A program made the position numbers and the translations under genes. From contig NZ_MVDN01000004.1 of the NCBI RefSeq assembly GCF_002006795.1, positions 205,458 to 244,849 on the forward strand: a stretch of 39,392 nt of DNA. The letters run 5' to 3'. Every line of letters starts with the position of its first letter. Positions within the stretch are counted from its first letter, which is position 1. Source of the DNA: Wohlfahrtiimonas populi. GTDB lineage: Bacteria > Pseudomonadota > Gammaproteobacteria > Cardiobacteriales > Wohlfahrtiimonadaceae. Positions 17,110-24,740 of this stretch are shown here, piece after piece. The notes under the pieces are model-generated. The model saw only the letters and a list, made by a program, of their open reading frames with translations, was not told where the DNA came from and did not search any database.

Positions 17110-17150
17110 GTCATCTATGTATTGCCAATATTTAAAATAAGGAGAACATC

Positions 17151-17621
17151 ATGAAAGGAAGTCAAAAAGTTATCGATTACTTAAACGTATTATTAGCAGG
17201 CGAATTAGCAGCACGTGATCAGTACTTCATTCACTCAGCGATGTATCAAGAATGGGGCTATAAAAAATTATTCGATAGAATTCGCCACGAAATGGATGAT
17301 GAAACTGAACATGCACAATTGATCATCTCTCGTTTACTATTATTAGAAGCAACACCAAACATGATTCCTGATAAATTGGACATCGGTGCAGATGTTGTTG
17401 CAATGCTTGAAAGTGACTTACGTTTAGAATTAAGTGTACGTGAAGCATTGAAGAAAGGCATCAAATTGTGTGAAGAAGAACAAGATTACGTAACGCGTGA
17501 TATGTTAGTTGTTCAGTTGAAAGATACTGAAGAAGATCATGCGCATTGGTTAGAAAAACAATTACGTTTAATCAAAACTATTTCTTTACCAAACTATCTT
17601 CAAGACCAATTGAACGGCTAG
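17151..17621 (+). CDS. Bacterioferritin subunit with intact ferroxidase centre
   Basis: A 156-residue four-helix ferritin subunit that aligns nearly gap-free with E. coli Bfr (158 residues). It oxidises Fe(II) and stores iron in a 24-subunit shell. The di-iron ligands are kept: Glu18, Glu51, His54, Glu93 (E. coli 94), and the Glu and His of DTEEDH (E. coli 127 and 130). The heme-ligating Met52 is replaced by threonine in DDETEHA, so this subunit should not bind heme between two copies of itself. SD AAGGAG is seven bases before the ATG. It is followed after ten bases by a second, complementary subunit gene. Its leader can pair with the upstream small RNA candidate. Confidence 0.93.
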   Translation: MKGSQKVIDYLNVLLAGELAARDQYFIHSAMYQEWGYKKLFDRIRHEMDDETEHAQLIISRLLLLEATPNMIPDKLDIGADVVAMLESDLRLELSVREALKKGIKLCEEEQDYVTRDMLVVQLKDTEEDHAHWLEKQLRLIKTISLPNYLQDQLNG

Positions 17622-17631
17622 GAGGAAGTTT

Positions 17632-18096
17632 ATGAAAGTTGATCGCGCTGTTATTCAACAGTTGAACAAAGTATTGGGTCAATATCTTATTTCTATTAAC
17701 CAATATTTTTTACATGGTCGTATTTTAAAAAACTGGGGCTTTGAAGCTTTGGGCAAAACGATCTATAAAAAATCTATTGAAGATATGAAAGAATCAGATG
17801 ATTTGATCGAACGTATTTTATTATTGGAAGGTTTACCAAATCTACAAGATTTGGGCAAAATCTTAATCGGTGAAGAAGTACCAGAAGTAATTAGCAGCGA
17901 CTTAACTTGCGAATATAACAAACGCACAGTTTTAGTTGAAGCAATTCGTGTTTGTGAAGAAAAAGAAGATTATGTTTCTCGCGATTTGTTATCTCATTTA
18001 TTAGATGAAAGCGAAGAACACATTGATTACTTAGAAACACAGCAAGAATTGTTGGCTGAGTTAGGTTCTGAGAAATACCATCAATCTATTATCTAA
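17632..18096 (+). CDS. Bacterioferritin subunit with heme-ligand Met but degenerate ferroxidase centre
   Basis: A 154-residue Bfr paralogue. Met52 (in IEDMKES), which ligates the heme at the subunit interface, is present. The ferroxidase ligands are lost: Glu18 is Tyr, Glu51 is Asp, His54 is Glu, and Glu127 is Ser in LDESEEH; Glu94 and His130 remain. The heme in bacterioferritin passes electrons for iron release, so this subunit likely supplies heme sites to a mixed shell with the preceding subunit. Paired subunits with split functions are known in Neisseria (BfrA/BfrB) and similar bacteria. SD AGGAGGA precedes the ATG. Confidence 0.92.
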   Translation: MKVDRAVIQQLNKVLGQYLISINQYFLHGRILKNWGFEALGKTIYKKSIEDMKESDDLIERILLLEGLPNLQDLGKILIGEEVPEVISSDLTCEYNKRTVLVEAIRVCEEKEDYVSRDLLSHLLDESEEHIDYLETQQELLAELGSEKYHQSII

Positions 18097-18119
18097 TAGT
18101 AGAATATTTATGAGTTACA

Positions 18120-18146
18120 AAAAAACCGCCTATACTGCGGTTTTTT
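18120..18146. terminator. Bidirectional terminator between bacterioferritin and fabF-like genes
   Basis: AAAAAACCGC, loop CTATACT, GCGGTTTTTT. T tracts follow the stem on both strands, serving the convergent bacterioferritin (plus) and fabF-like (minus) units. Confidence 0.9.
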
Positions 18147-18165
18147 ATTGCATATTTTAGATCTA

Positions 18166-19443
18166 TCACTCAGCCCAAGCTTTTAATACTAAAGATGCAT
18201 TGACTCCACCAAAGCCAAAGCCATTACACAATGCATATTGGATTTGCATAGGCTTAGCTTTTTCCATCACAATATTTAAATGTTCTGCTATAGGATCTGG
18301 CTGATGACAATTCAATGAAATTGGAACAATCTGATTTTTAAGCGCCATAGTTGTGAAAATTGCAGCCAAGCCACCAGCAGCACCTAATAAATGCCCAGTG
18401 GAAGATTTAGTCGAAGAAATCGCAACTTTTGCATGATCTCCAAATAAAGCTTTGATCGCTGTTAACTCACCAACATCACCAATTGGCGTTGATGTTGCAT
18501 GTGCATTAATGTAATCAACCTGATTAGGTGAAATACCTGCCATCTTAATGGCATTTTCCATTGATCTTCTTGCACCATTACCATCTTCTGGCGCTGCTGT
18601 AATATGATAAGCATCGGCCGTTGTACCGTAACCTACGATTTCTGCAATCGGTTTTGCACCTCTTTGTTGTGCGTGCTCTAATGATTCAATGACAAGCAGC
18701 CCCGCGCCTTCTGCAATCACAAAACCATCACGATCTTGATCAAATGGACGAGATGCTGTTGTTGGATCGTCATTATGTGTCGTTGTTAATGCCTTTGCAG
18801 CATGGAAACCTGCAATTGCAACCGAATCAATACATGATTCTGCACCACCACACAATGCGATATCAGCTTCATCATTTTGAATTAGACGAACAGCATCACC
18901 AATTGCCTGTATGCCTGCGGCGCATGCCGTAACAGGCGTGCCCATTGGTCCTTTAAAGCCATACTTAATAGAAACTTGCCCAGCAGCTAAGTTTGCTAAA
19001 AATGATGGTACTGTGAAAGGTGATAGTCTTTTATTTGGATTTTCATGTAACGCAATCGCACTATCTTGTATCGTTTTTAAACCACCGATACCAGAAGCAA
19101 TAATCGTTGCTGTCTGCATCTTTTCTTCTTCCGTTTCAGGATGCCAGTTAGCTTCTAATAACGCTTCATTGGCTGCAACAAGCGCAAACAAAATAAAACG
19201 TTCCATGCGCTTTTGATCCCTTTCTGTCATTAAAGCATCAGGATTAAAACCCGCACTTGGATCATTGGCAATTGAATCAACAATGCCTGCAATTTTTACA
19301 GGAAAATCCTTCGACAGATCATCAGGAATCTTTTTTATCCCAGATACGCCAGCAATTAAGCGTTCCCAAGCAACATCTGTTTGACAACCTAATGGAGAAA
19401 CAGTGCCCATTCCTGTTATCACAATTCGTTTACGCTGAGTCAT
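18166..19443 (-). CDS. Beta-ketoacyl-ACP synthase II-like (FabF family)
   Basis: Condensing enzyme that elongates acyl-ACP with malonyl-ACP in fatty-acid synthesis. It has 425 residues and a full-length thiolase fold. The nucleophile is Cys174 in VTACAAGIQ, and the catalytic histidines are His315 in NAHATSTPIGD and His351 in STKSSTGHLLGAAG, with Lys346. The C-terminal FGFGGVN loop is present. The frame can be extended to a TTG at 19458, but that codon forms part of the SD (TTGGAGAAG) of the ATG at 19443, so the ATG was chosen. It starts two bases after the TetR regulator gene and is not in a fab cluster with acpP or fabG. That setting suggests an auxiliary, regulated paralogue rather than the housekeeping FabF; the latter is inference. 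Confidence 0.88.
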   Translation of the reverse strand: MTQRKRIVITGMGTVSPLGCQTDVAWERLIAGVSGIKKIPDDLSKDFPVKIAGIVDSIANDPSAGFNPDALMTERDQKRMERFILFALVAANEALLEANWHPETEEEKMQTATIIASGIGGLKTIQDSAIALHENPNKRLSPFTVPSFLANLAAGQVSIKYGFKGPMGTPVTACAAGIQAIGDAVRLIQNDEADIALCGGAESCIDSVAIAGFHAAKALTTTHNDDPTTASRPFDQDRDGFVIAEGAGLLVIESLEHAQQRGAKPIAEIVGYGTTADAYHITAAPEDGNGARRSMENAIKMAGISPNQVDYINAHATSTPIGDVGELTAIKALFGDHAKVAISSTKSSTGHLLGAAGGLAAIFTTMALKNQIVPISLNCHQPDPIAEHLNIVMEKAKPMQIQYALCNGFGFGGVNASLVLKAWAE

Positions 19444-19445
19444 AA

Positions 19446-20012
19446 TTATCTTCTCCAATAATGAAATAAATTATGTAAAAGTGGCAACATCTGATCAAAA
19501 TGCTGATCTGCCCTTCTGTAAATCATAGAACCTTTGATGATTGAAATAAGTTCCACTGTGCATTGGTTAACATCAATATTATTTGGCAGCTCTTTTTCAG
19601 TCACTGCCTTTTGTATTAATTCCAAATACAAACTATATTCAAACTCAACCAAGGCAGTAATTCGTTTTTGCAATGTTTCAGGAAAAGCTTCATAACTATT
19701 TAAGAATGAAACCAAACCACAAATTTCATCTTTCTGTAAAGTTTTTATATTTTTATTCACCAAACGCTCCAATTTAGCAAGCGCTGTTGGGACGTTTATA
19801 TTATCCAAAACTTTATTAAAAGCTGTTCTCCAAAAATTTTCTGTCAAATCGCAAATTGCAATCGCTAGGTCTTCTTTGGAAGCAAAATAGTAATGCAAGC
19901 TAGGCTTTGTAATGCCAATTTCTTTCGCTATATCAGCATAACTAAAATTGGAATACCCAACTGTTCGAATCTTTTGGCTCGCTATTTTTAATATCTGTTC
20001 ACGTTTTGGCAT
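19446..20012 (-). CDS. TetR family transcriptional regulator
   Basis: A 188-residue repressor-type protein. The N-terminal helix-turn-helix (about 8-50) contains YSNFSYADIAKEIGITKPSL and HYYFASKEDL, the classic TetR signature. The C-terminal ligand/dimer domain is family specific and I cannot name the ligand. It is the first gene of a two-gene unit with the fabF-like gene. A palindrome in its own promoter suggests autoregulation, so the synthase would be induced when a ligand, possibly an acyl compound, relieves repression. The latter is inference. Confidence 0.9.
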   Translation of the reverse strand: MPKREQILKIASQKIRTVGYSNFSYADIAKEIGITKPSLHYYFASKEDLAIAICDLTENFWRTAFNKVLDNINVPTALAKLERLVNKNIKTLQKDEICGLVSFLNSYEAFPETLQKRITALVEFEYSLYLELIQKAVTEKELPNNIDVNQCTVELISIIKGSMIYRRADQHFDQMLPLLHNLFHYWRR

Positions 20013-20050
20013 AAGAAATTGTGCTCACTTAAAAATATATACTGTAATAA

Positions 20051-20079
20051 TTTTATCTACTAGTAGGTAGATAAGTCAA
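20051..20079 (-). promoter_or_regulatory. Promoter of tetR-fabF with palindromic operator
   Basis: On the minus strand TTGACT (20074-20079), 17 bases, ATAAAA (20051-20056). The spacer holds the inverted repeat ATCTAC-N6-GTAGAT (20055-20072), with the nested perfect palindrome CTACTAGTAG. A site between -35 and -10 is a textbook TetR-type repressor position. Confidence 0.7.
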
Positions 20080-20084
20080 ATAAT

Positions 20085-20111
20085 AAAAAAGCTATCCTTT
20101 TTTGATAGCTT
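20085..20111 (-). terminator. Rho-independent terminator of metQ
   Basis: On the minus strand AAGCTATC, seven-base loop, GATAGCTT, then TTTTATT. It lies 17 bases after the metQ stop codon. Confidence 0.87.
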
Positions 20112-20127
20112 CTTTTAGAACCTTATC

Positions 20128-20946
20128 TTAACCTTCTGGCCAAATGAAACGTCCTTTAATTTCAGGATCAGTTTCAATGAATGTTTTCATTTCATCTGAT
20201 TGGAAAGATTTTTTCACATCTTTTGCCCAGGTTGTTTCTAAGTCAGATTTTTTCACTGTCACTAACAACTCTAAATCAGGCAAAAATGTCTCATGCGCCA
20301 AGGCATGTTCTGAACCAATGCCCGCCAACAATGCAACACCGCCTGGCATAATGCCATAATCAATTTCTTGTAATAAACGTGGAATCAAAGCTGAATCGAC
20401 TTCTTTAAATTCCAAGTTATAAGGATTATTGGTGATATCTCTTTGCGTTAAAGTTGCAATATCCGCTTCTGGATTCACTTCGATCCAACCCACTTTTGCC
20501 AGCAAAGCATAAGCACGCGCTGTATTGGATGGATCATTTGGAATCAAAACCTTATCTTTATCCTTCACATTATCCAAATTCGTCTGTTTCACTGAATAGA
20601 TAAACGCAGGAATGGATGGCGTATGCACCAATGAAACTAAATCACTTTTTGTTTCGCGATTATAAACGTTCAAATATGCTTGATGTTGTGCTGTATGGAA
20701 ATCAATTCCGCCACTGATCAATGCTTCATTAGCATCACGTAAGCCATTAAAGTTCATCAATTCAATTGTATAACCTTGCTTCTCTAATTGAGGCACAACA
20801 ACTTTTTCCACCAATACATTATGTGCACTTGGCGGCAAACCAACTTTCAATGTTTTCTTATCTGCTGATTGATCAGCACCCTGCCCGCAAGCCACTAATA
20901 AAAAGCTCAGTGTTGCAGCCATGATCGGATATATATATTTCTTCAT
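20128..20946 (-). CDS. metQ: Methionine ABC transporter substrate-binding lipoprotein (NlpA/MetQ family)
   Basis: Inner-membrane-anchored lipoprotein that binds methionine for the MetNI transporter. It has 272 residues, with a lipoprotein signal ending LLVAC (Cys20). The mature part has LKVGLPPSAHNVLVEKVVVP, IDFHTAQHQAYL, VLIPNDPSNTARAYALL and the C-terminal family block. The frame opens at a GTG (20952), but GGAG overlaps that codon and fits the ATG at 20946. The metN and metI genes are not adjacent, so this is an orphan binding protein; binding of another small amino acid or peptide is possible. It has its own terminator. Confidence 0.85.
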   Translation of the reverse strand: MKKYIYPIMAATLSFLLVACGQGADQSADKKTLKVGLPPSAHNVLVEKVVVPQLEKQGYTIELMNFNGLRDANEALISGGIDFHTAQHQAYLNVYNRETKSDLVSLVHTPSIPAFIYSVKQTNLDNVKDKDKVLIPNDPSNTARAYALLAKVGWIEVNPEADIATLTQRDITNNPYNLEFKEVDSALIPRLLQEIDYGIMPGGVALLAGIGSEHALAHETFLPDLELLVTVKKSDLETTWAKDVKKSFQSDEMKTFIETDPEIKGRFIWPEG

Positions 20947-21065
20947 GCTCACTCCATTTTAAATTTTAATTTCATATATAACATATATGTATTATATAGA
21001 ATAATTTTTAACTGTATATCAAATTATTTTTAATTTAAAGTATCCTTTTTAATCGAGAAAATACT

Positions 21066-21629
21066 ATGAATCAACGTTGTGGTTGGTGCGGTAACGAAAA
21101 GATCTATCAAGATTACCATGATCAAGAATGGGGCGAACCACTCTATGATGATCAAGCACTCTTTGAATTATTCATATTAGAAACATTACAAGCCGGTTTA
21201 TCTTGGATCACTGTACTCAGAAAACGTGATGCTTATCGTGCTGCATTGGATAATTTTGATGCTGAAAAAATTGCCCAATATGATGAAGCCAAATATGAAG
21301 CATTGATGCAACATCCCGAGCTTATTAAAAACAAACTCAAAATGCACGCCATTATTCATAATGCACAATGTTATTTAGAATTGAAAGCAAAACACGGCAG
21401 TTTTTCTGATTGGCTGTGGCAATATGTTGACCATCAACCTATTATCAATGGCTTTGGGCGATTATCTGATGTGCCAGTTAAAACTGAAATTTCAGATAAA
21501 TTAAGTAAAGATCTTAAAAAACTCGGCTTCAAATTTGTAGGTAGCGTAACAATTTATGCATTCATGCAGGCAATGGGCATGGTGAATGATCATGTGAGTA
21601 ATTGTTTTAAGTATCAACCTAACCATTAA
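21066..21629 (+). CDS. tag: DNA-3-methyladenine glycosylase I
   Basis: Base-excision repair enzyme that removes 3-methyladenine from alkylated DNA. It has 187 residues, equal to E. coli Tag. The zinc site is formed by Cys5 in QRCGWCG, the His of YHDQEWG, and the His and Cys of NDHVSNC. The substrate pocket LETLQAGLSWITVLRKR includes the catalytic-pocket Glu. GFKFVGSVTIYAFMQA matches the family C-terminal block. It is divergent from metQ with 119 bases between. Confidence 0.96.
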   Translation: MNQRCGWCGNEKIYQDYHDQEWGEPLYDDQALFELFILETLQAGLSWITVLRKRDAYRAALDNFDAEKIAQYDEAKYEALMQHPELIKNKLKMHAIIHNAQCYLELKAKHGSFSDWLWQYVDHQPIINGFGRLSDVPVKTEISDKLSKDLKKLGFKFVGSVTIYAFMQAMGMVNDHVSNCFKYQPNH

Positions 21630-21719
21630 CAATCCTAATAAACATGTAAATCTAACGTAAATAGCCAGCGATTCCGTTACAATACCGCGTATTAATGTTA
21701 TTTAGATAAGAAAATTCCA

Positions 21720-22466
21720 ATGAAAAAAGCATTCCTTACATCACTTCTGTTGATGTTACCTCTAGGCATTCACGCTAACGCACAAGATTCTATGAGCCTT
21801 GGTATTGGTCTTGGTTACCAACAAAAACCTTATGCAGGCGATAATGCTGATTGGGTTCCGTTACCACATTTTGAATATAAAAATGGTAATTTGTTCATTA
21901 AAGGCTTAAAAGCGGGTCTGTATCTATTCAATACACCAACAACTAAATTTGATGCTCACTTAAGATATGACTCATTAAACTTCAAACCAAGTGATGCAAA
22001 TGGCGCATTGACTGGCTTAGACCGCCGTAAATCAACAATTGAATTAGGTGTAGGCTTTCAACATTACTTTGAAAACCAAGTATTCATAAGCACAGAAATC
22101 AATGGCGATATCTTAGGCAGAAGCGATGGTTTTAACATTGATGCTGGTGTTGGTATGGTTCATCAAATCAATGATCACTTTAAAGTGATTCCAAAAATTG
22201 GTGGTGTTTGGTCAAGTAAAGATCACAATGATTATTACTATGGTGTTTCAGGTTCTGAATCCAATAGAACAGGCGTATCTGCTTATAATCCTGGCAGTAG
22301 CTTCACACCATATGTTGGTGTTGGCACAGTGATTGATGCAACAGATAATCTGCATGTTTTTGGTGGCGCGCAAATCAAATTCTTACCAAGCGAAGTTAAA
22401 GATAGTCCAATGACAGATCGTTCAACACTATCTAACTTTGCAATTGGCGTTAGCTACAGCTTCTAA
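21720..22466 (+). CDS. MipA/OmpV family outer-membrane protein
   Basis: A 248-residue beta-barrel protein. The signal peptide is MKKAFLTSLLLMLPLGIHANA. The mature start SLGIGLGYQQKPYAGDNADW and PLPHFEYKNGNLFIKGLKAG match the MipA/OmpV family, which includes an E. coli protein that scaffolds MltA and PBP1b. It ends in an aromatic (YSF), as BAM substrates do. It is a single-gene unit followed by a terminator. No clear SD is visible. Function beyond family membership is not inferable. Confidence 0.88.
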   Translation: MKKAFLTSLLLMLPLGIHANAQDSMSLGIGLGYQQKPYAGDNADWVPLPHFEYKNGNLFIKGLKAGLYLFNTPTTKFDAHLRYDSLNFKPSDANGALTGLDRRKSTIELGVGFQHYFENQVFISTEINGDILGRSDGFNIDAGVGMVHQINDHFKVIPKIGGVWSSKDHNDYYYGVSGSESNRTGVSAYNPGSSFTPYVGVGTVIDATDNLHVFGGAQIKFLPSEVKDSPMTDRSTLSNFAIGVSYSF

Positions 22467-22499
22467 ATCATTTTATAATGATGATAGATTCACAGGAAT

Positions 22500-22523
22500 G
22501 GGCACGAACATGTGCCCTTTTTT
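22500..22523 (+). terminator. Rho-independent terminator after the mipA-like gene
   Basis: GGGCAC, loop GAACAT, GTGCCC, followed by six T, 33 bases past the stop codon. Confidence 0.9.
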
Positions 22524-22551
22524 ATACTTTTAATATTTTAATCTGATCTCT

Positions 22552-23307
22552 ATGAACAATCCTAACTCATCCACACCACAAAATGGCTTTTATTACTTTT
22601 CGCAAGGCTGGAAATTAATGTTGGAGCCTGGCTTAAAGCGTTACATTTTTATGCCAATCCTCATCAATATTTTGATCATTGGCAGTGCATTCTTTTATAT
22701 CTATACACAAGTGAGTGATATTGTGAATTGGGCATTAAGTTACTTGCCAACATGGTTACATTGGTTGAGTTATGTGCTTTGGCCATTCATTCTTATCAGT
22801 GTGCTGATCTTCTTTGGTTACTTTTTCACCACGTTAGCCAACATTATCGCTGCGCCTTTCAATGGCATGTTATCCGCTAAATTGGAAAGTATGCTCACCA
22901 ATACAACTGCTGAAGATGATTCATGGGCAAACTTTGCCAAAGATTTTGCGCGCAGCATTCAACGGGAATTTCAAAACCTCGCGTATTACATTCCAAGATT
23001 GATTGGAATTTTACTGTTATTTTTAGTGCCAGTGATTGGCACAATTGTCGCGCCAATCCTGCTCTTTTTATTCAATGCTTGGATGATGTCCATTCAATAC
23101 AATGATTACGCTTTTGACAATAATCGCGTCAGTTTTCCAATAATGAGACAACGATTGAAGCAAGATCGTACAAATAACTTAATGTTCGGCACGATGATCA
23201 ACCTTTTTACAATGATTCCTTTCGTTAACTTAGTGATAATGCCCGCAGCTGTTTGTGGTGGCACATTACAATGGGTCAAAAAATATCGTAGCGATTTTGT
23301 CAAATAA
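22552..23307 (+). CDS. cysZ: Sulfate transporter CysZ
   Basis: Inner-membrane sulfate permease feeding cysteine synthesis. It has 251 residues, matching E. coli CysZ (253). It opens with [28 protein letters not shown], whose key parts are YFxxGWxL and RxFVxxPxxIN-like. [11 protein letters not shown] and [18 protein letters not shown] follow. About four membrane helices are visible. It is followed after 62 bases by rppH, with which it may be co-transcribed. The coincidence with a thiosulfate-type cytochrome elsewhere in the window is noted, but no sulfur operon is formed. Confidence 0.93.
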   Translation: MNNPNSSTPQNGFYYFSQGWKLMLEPGLKRYIFMPILINILIIGSAFFYIYTQVSDIVNWALSYLPTWLHWLSYVLWPFILISVLIFFGYFFTTLANIIAAPFNGMLSAKLESMLTNTTAEDDSWANFAKDFARSIQREFQNLAYYIPRLIGILLLFLVPVIGTIVAPILLFLFNAWMMSIQYNDYAFDNNRVSFPIMRQRLKQDRTNNLMFGTMINLFTMIPFVNLVIMPAAVCGGTLQWVKKYRSDFVK

Positions 23308-23369
23308 ACTTGGTTTTAACTAGGCTTTGTGGAACAATAGAGCCATTAATTTTATTCAAGGTTTACATT

Positions 23370-23945
23370 ATGATCGACAATGACGGCTATCGCTCGAATG
23401 TTGGAATCATCTTGTGTAATCGGGACAAAAAACTATTTTGGGGTCATAGAATAGGGCATTTAGATTCATGGCAATTTCCTCAAGGCGGCATCGATGATGG
23501 TGAAACGCCTGAAGAGGCAATGTTTCGAGAATTGAAGGAAGAAGTTGGATTATCTTCTGATGATGTAAAAATTTTAGGAAAAACTAAAAGCTGGTTAAGG
23601 TACCGTTTACCACAACGATTGATTCGTAGAAATAATACGCCTCGTTGTATTGGGCAGAAGCAGATTTGGTTCCTATTAGAACTCACTTCTGATGACAATG
23701 CGATCAATTTAGAGTGTTTTGATACACCTGAATTTGACCATTGGAAATGGGTTGAATATTGGAAACCAATCGACGAAGTCATATACTTCAAGCGTAAAGT
23801 TTACAACAGAGCACTGGTTGAGTTGGCACCATTATTATTTAAAGGCACAGCAGTTCCAGATAAACCTTTATATGAGAAACGTGCTGATTTTAGACCAAAA
23901 CCAAAAGTAAGACGTTCTTTATATCGAATGAAGAGCAGAGGTTAA
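23370..23945 (+). CDS. rppH: RNA pyrophosphohydrolase (Nudix)
   Basis: Removes pyrophosphate from the 5' end of mRNA and so triggers RNase E decay. The protein has 191 residues (E. coli 176, with a slightly longer basic tail here). It starts [18 protein letters not shown], the canonical RppH N-terminus. The Nudix box is [20 protein letters not shown] followed by VGL, with all catalytic acids. [11 protein letters not shown] and the basic C-terminus also fit. The frame extends to 23310, but only the ATG at 23370 gives the family N-terminus. The tail, [15 protein letters not shown], is strongly basic. Confidence 0.96.
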   Translation: MIDNDGYRSNVGIILCNRDKKLFWGHRIGHLDSWQFPQGGIDDGETPEEAMFRELKEEVGLSSDDVKILGKTKSWLRYRLPQRLIRRNNTPRCIGQKQIWFLLELTSDDNAINLECFDTPEFDHWKWVEYWKPIDEVIYFKRKVYNRALVELAPLLFKGTAVPDKPLYEKRADFRPKPKVRRSLYRMKSRG

Positions 23946-23951
23946 AAACTC

Positions 23952-23983
23952 AAATAGCCCATGAAATCATGGGCTATTTTTTT
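23952..23983. terminator. Terminator of rppH (possibly bidirectional)
   Basis: AAATAGCCCATGA, loop AA, TCATGGGCTATTT, then more T. A 13-bp perfect stem, seven bases beyond rppH. It also lies just beyond the convergent DUF2884-like gene, so it may serve both. Confidence 0.92.
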
Positions 23984-23985
23984 AT

Positions 23986-24672
23986 CTAATACTTTTGAAG
24001 AAGCTGTTCTTTTTCCGTAGTGATCCAAGCCAAATCTGCACATAAAGCTTTATGAAACGCTTTGGCTTCTGGCTTAAATTTCTTCCATTCTTGATCACCT
24101 AAATATTTTATATCTTTGTAGTTCCGACCAATATTGAATGTGAATACACTTTTTGACACAATTTTTGCCATTTCTAATTTAAAATCGCCCGATGCGCGAT
24201 CAATGATTTTATGAAAATCATTGGCAGAAAACTCTGTCACATTACCTTGAGTTTTAATCGCTTTACCCAAGGTTCTTGTTGCATCAGTATGTGTATTATC
24301 CAACATTGTAATGAGCTGAGAATTGCCATCTAATTGCACTTTCACAACATTCACAAATTGAGAATGTAATGAATCCATCAATGTCATTGCTTCTTTCTCT
24401 CGTTGTGGTAATTTCTGCACAATGAAAGCCACCAAAGCTTTAACTTTGCCCTGCTCTTCTTGCGATAAATCTAACTTTGCACCATTCAAAGATACTTCGC
24501 CTGTTTGATGCAAAATATAACGCTTTCGCCCTTCTGTGATTTCCACAAAGTTCGCAAATGCTGTCATATCGTATGTGGGGTCTTTCTCACAAACAGATTT
24601 TGCCAAACTCAATTGTGGCAATGCTAATGTACTTAGAATCAATAATAATCCGAGGGATTTCTTGGCTAACAT
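23986..24672 (-). CDS. Exported protein of the YggN/DUF2884 type
   Basis: A 228-residue protein with a Sec signal peptide (MLAKKSLGLLLILSTLALPQLSLA). The mature part has one early and one late cysteine (SVCEKDP and ALCADLAW), possibly a disulfide. EITEGRKRYILHQTGEVSLNGAKLDLSQ, split around a strand pair, resembles the DUF2884/YggN family, whose function is unknown. The frame can start at a GTG (24696), but that lies in the terminator stem of the neighbouring gene, so the ATG at 24672 with GGAAAA before it was chosen. The family assignment is from memory of the motif and is moderate. Confidence 0.65.
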   Translation of the reverse strand: MLAKKSLGLLLILSTLALPQLSLAKSVCEKDPTYDMTAFANFVEITEGRKRYILHQTGEVSLNGAKLDLSQEEQGKVKALVAFIVQKLPQREKEAMTLMDSLHSQFVNVVKVQLDGNSQLITMLDNTHTDATRTLGKAIKTQGNVTEFSANDFHKIIDRASGDFKLEMAKIVSKSVFTFNIGRNYKDIKYLGDQEWKKFKPEAKAFHKALCADLAWITTEKEQLLQKY

Positions 24673-24686
24673 AATAATTTTCCAAT

Positions 24687-24720
24687 AAAAAAGCACAATA
24701 TTTATGATTAAATATTGTGC
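24687..24720 (-). terminator. Rho-independent terminator of the OPT transporter gene
   Basis: On the minus strand GCACAATATTTA, loop ATCA, TAAATATTGTGC, then six T. A perfect 12-bp stem, 20 bases after the stop codon. Confidence 0.92.
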
Positions 24721-24740
24721 TACAGATTACAACAAAATGA

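Larger units (their letters stand above)
16391..17150 (+). other. 760-base gene-free region holding regulatory sites and a small RNA candidate
   Basis: Very AT-rich. In order it holds a Fur-box-like site, a weak hairpin with a T tract, a strong promoter, an RNA of about 84 nt ending in a clear terminator, and the bacterioferritin promoter. Between 16740 and 17080 I see nothing convincing. A 97-codon frame at 16861 covers the bacterioferritin promoter and start and has no homology I recognise; it was rejected. Confidence 0.8.

Noticed and set aside
16861-17154. 97-codon open frame upstream of bacterioferritin
   Set aside because: It is rich in AT-driven residues, has no SD, covers the bacterioferritin promoter and overlaps its start codon. 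It is best seen as chance frame in AT-rich DNA.
19444-19458. TTG start of the fabF-like gene
   Set aside because: The TTG is part of the SD sequence (TTGGAGAAG) of the ATG at 19443 and would overlap the tetR stop codon.
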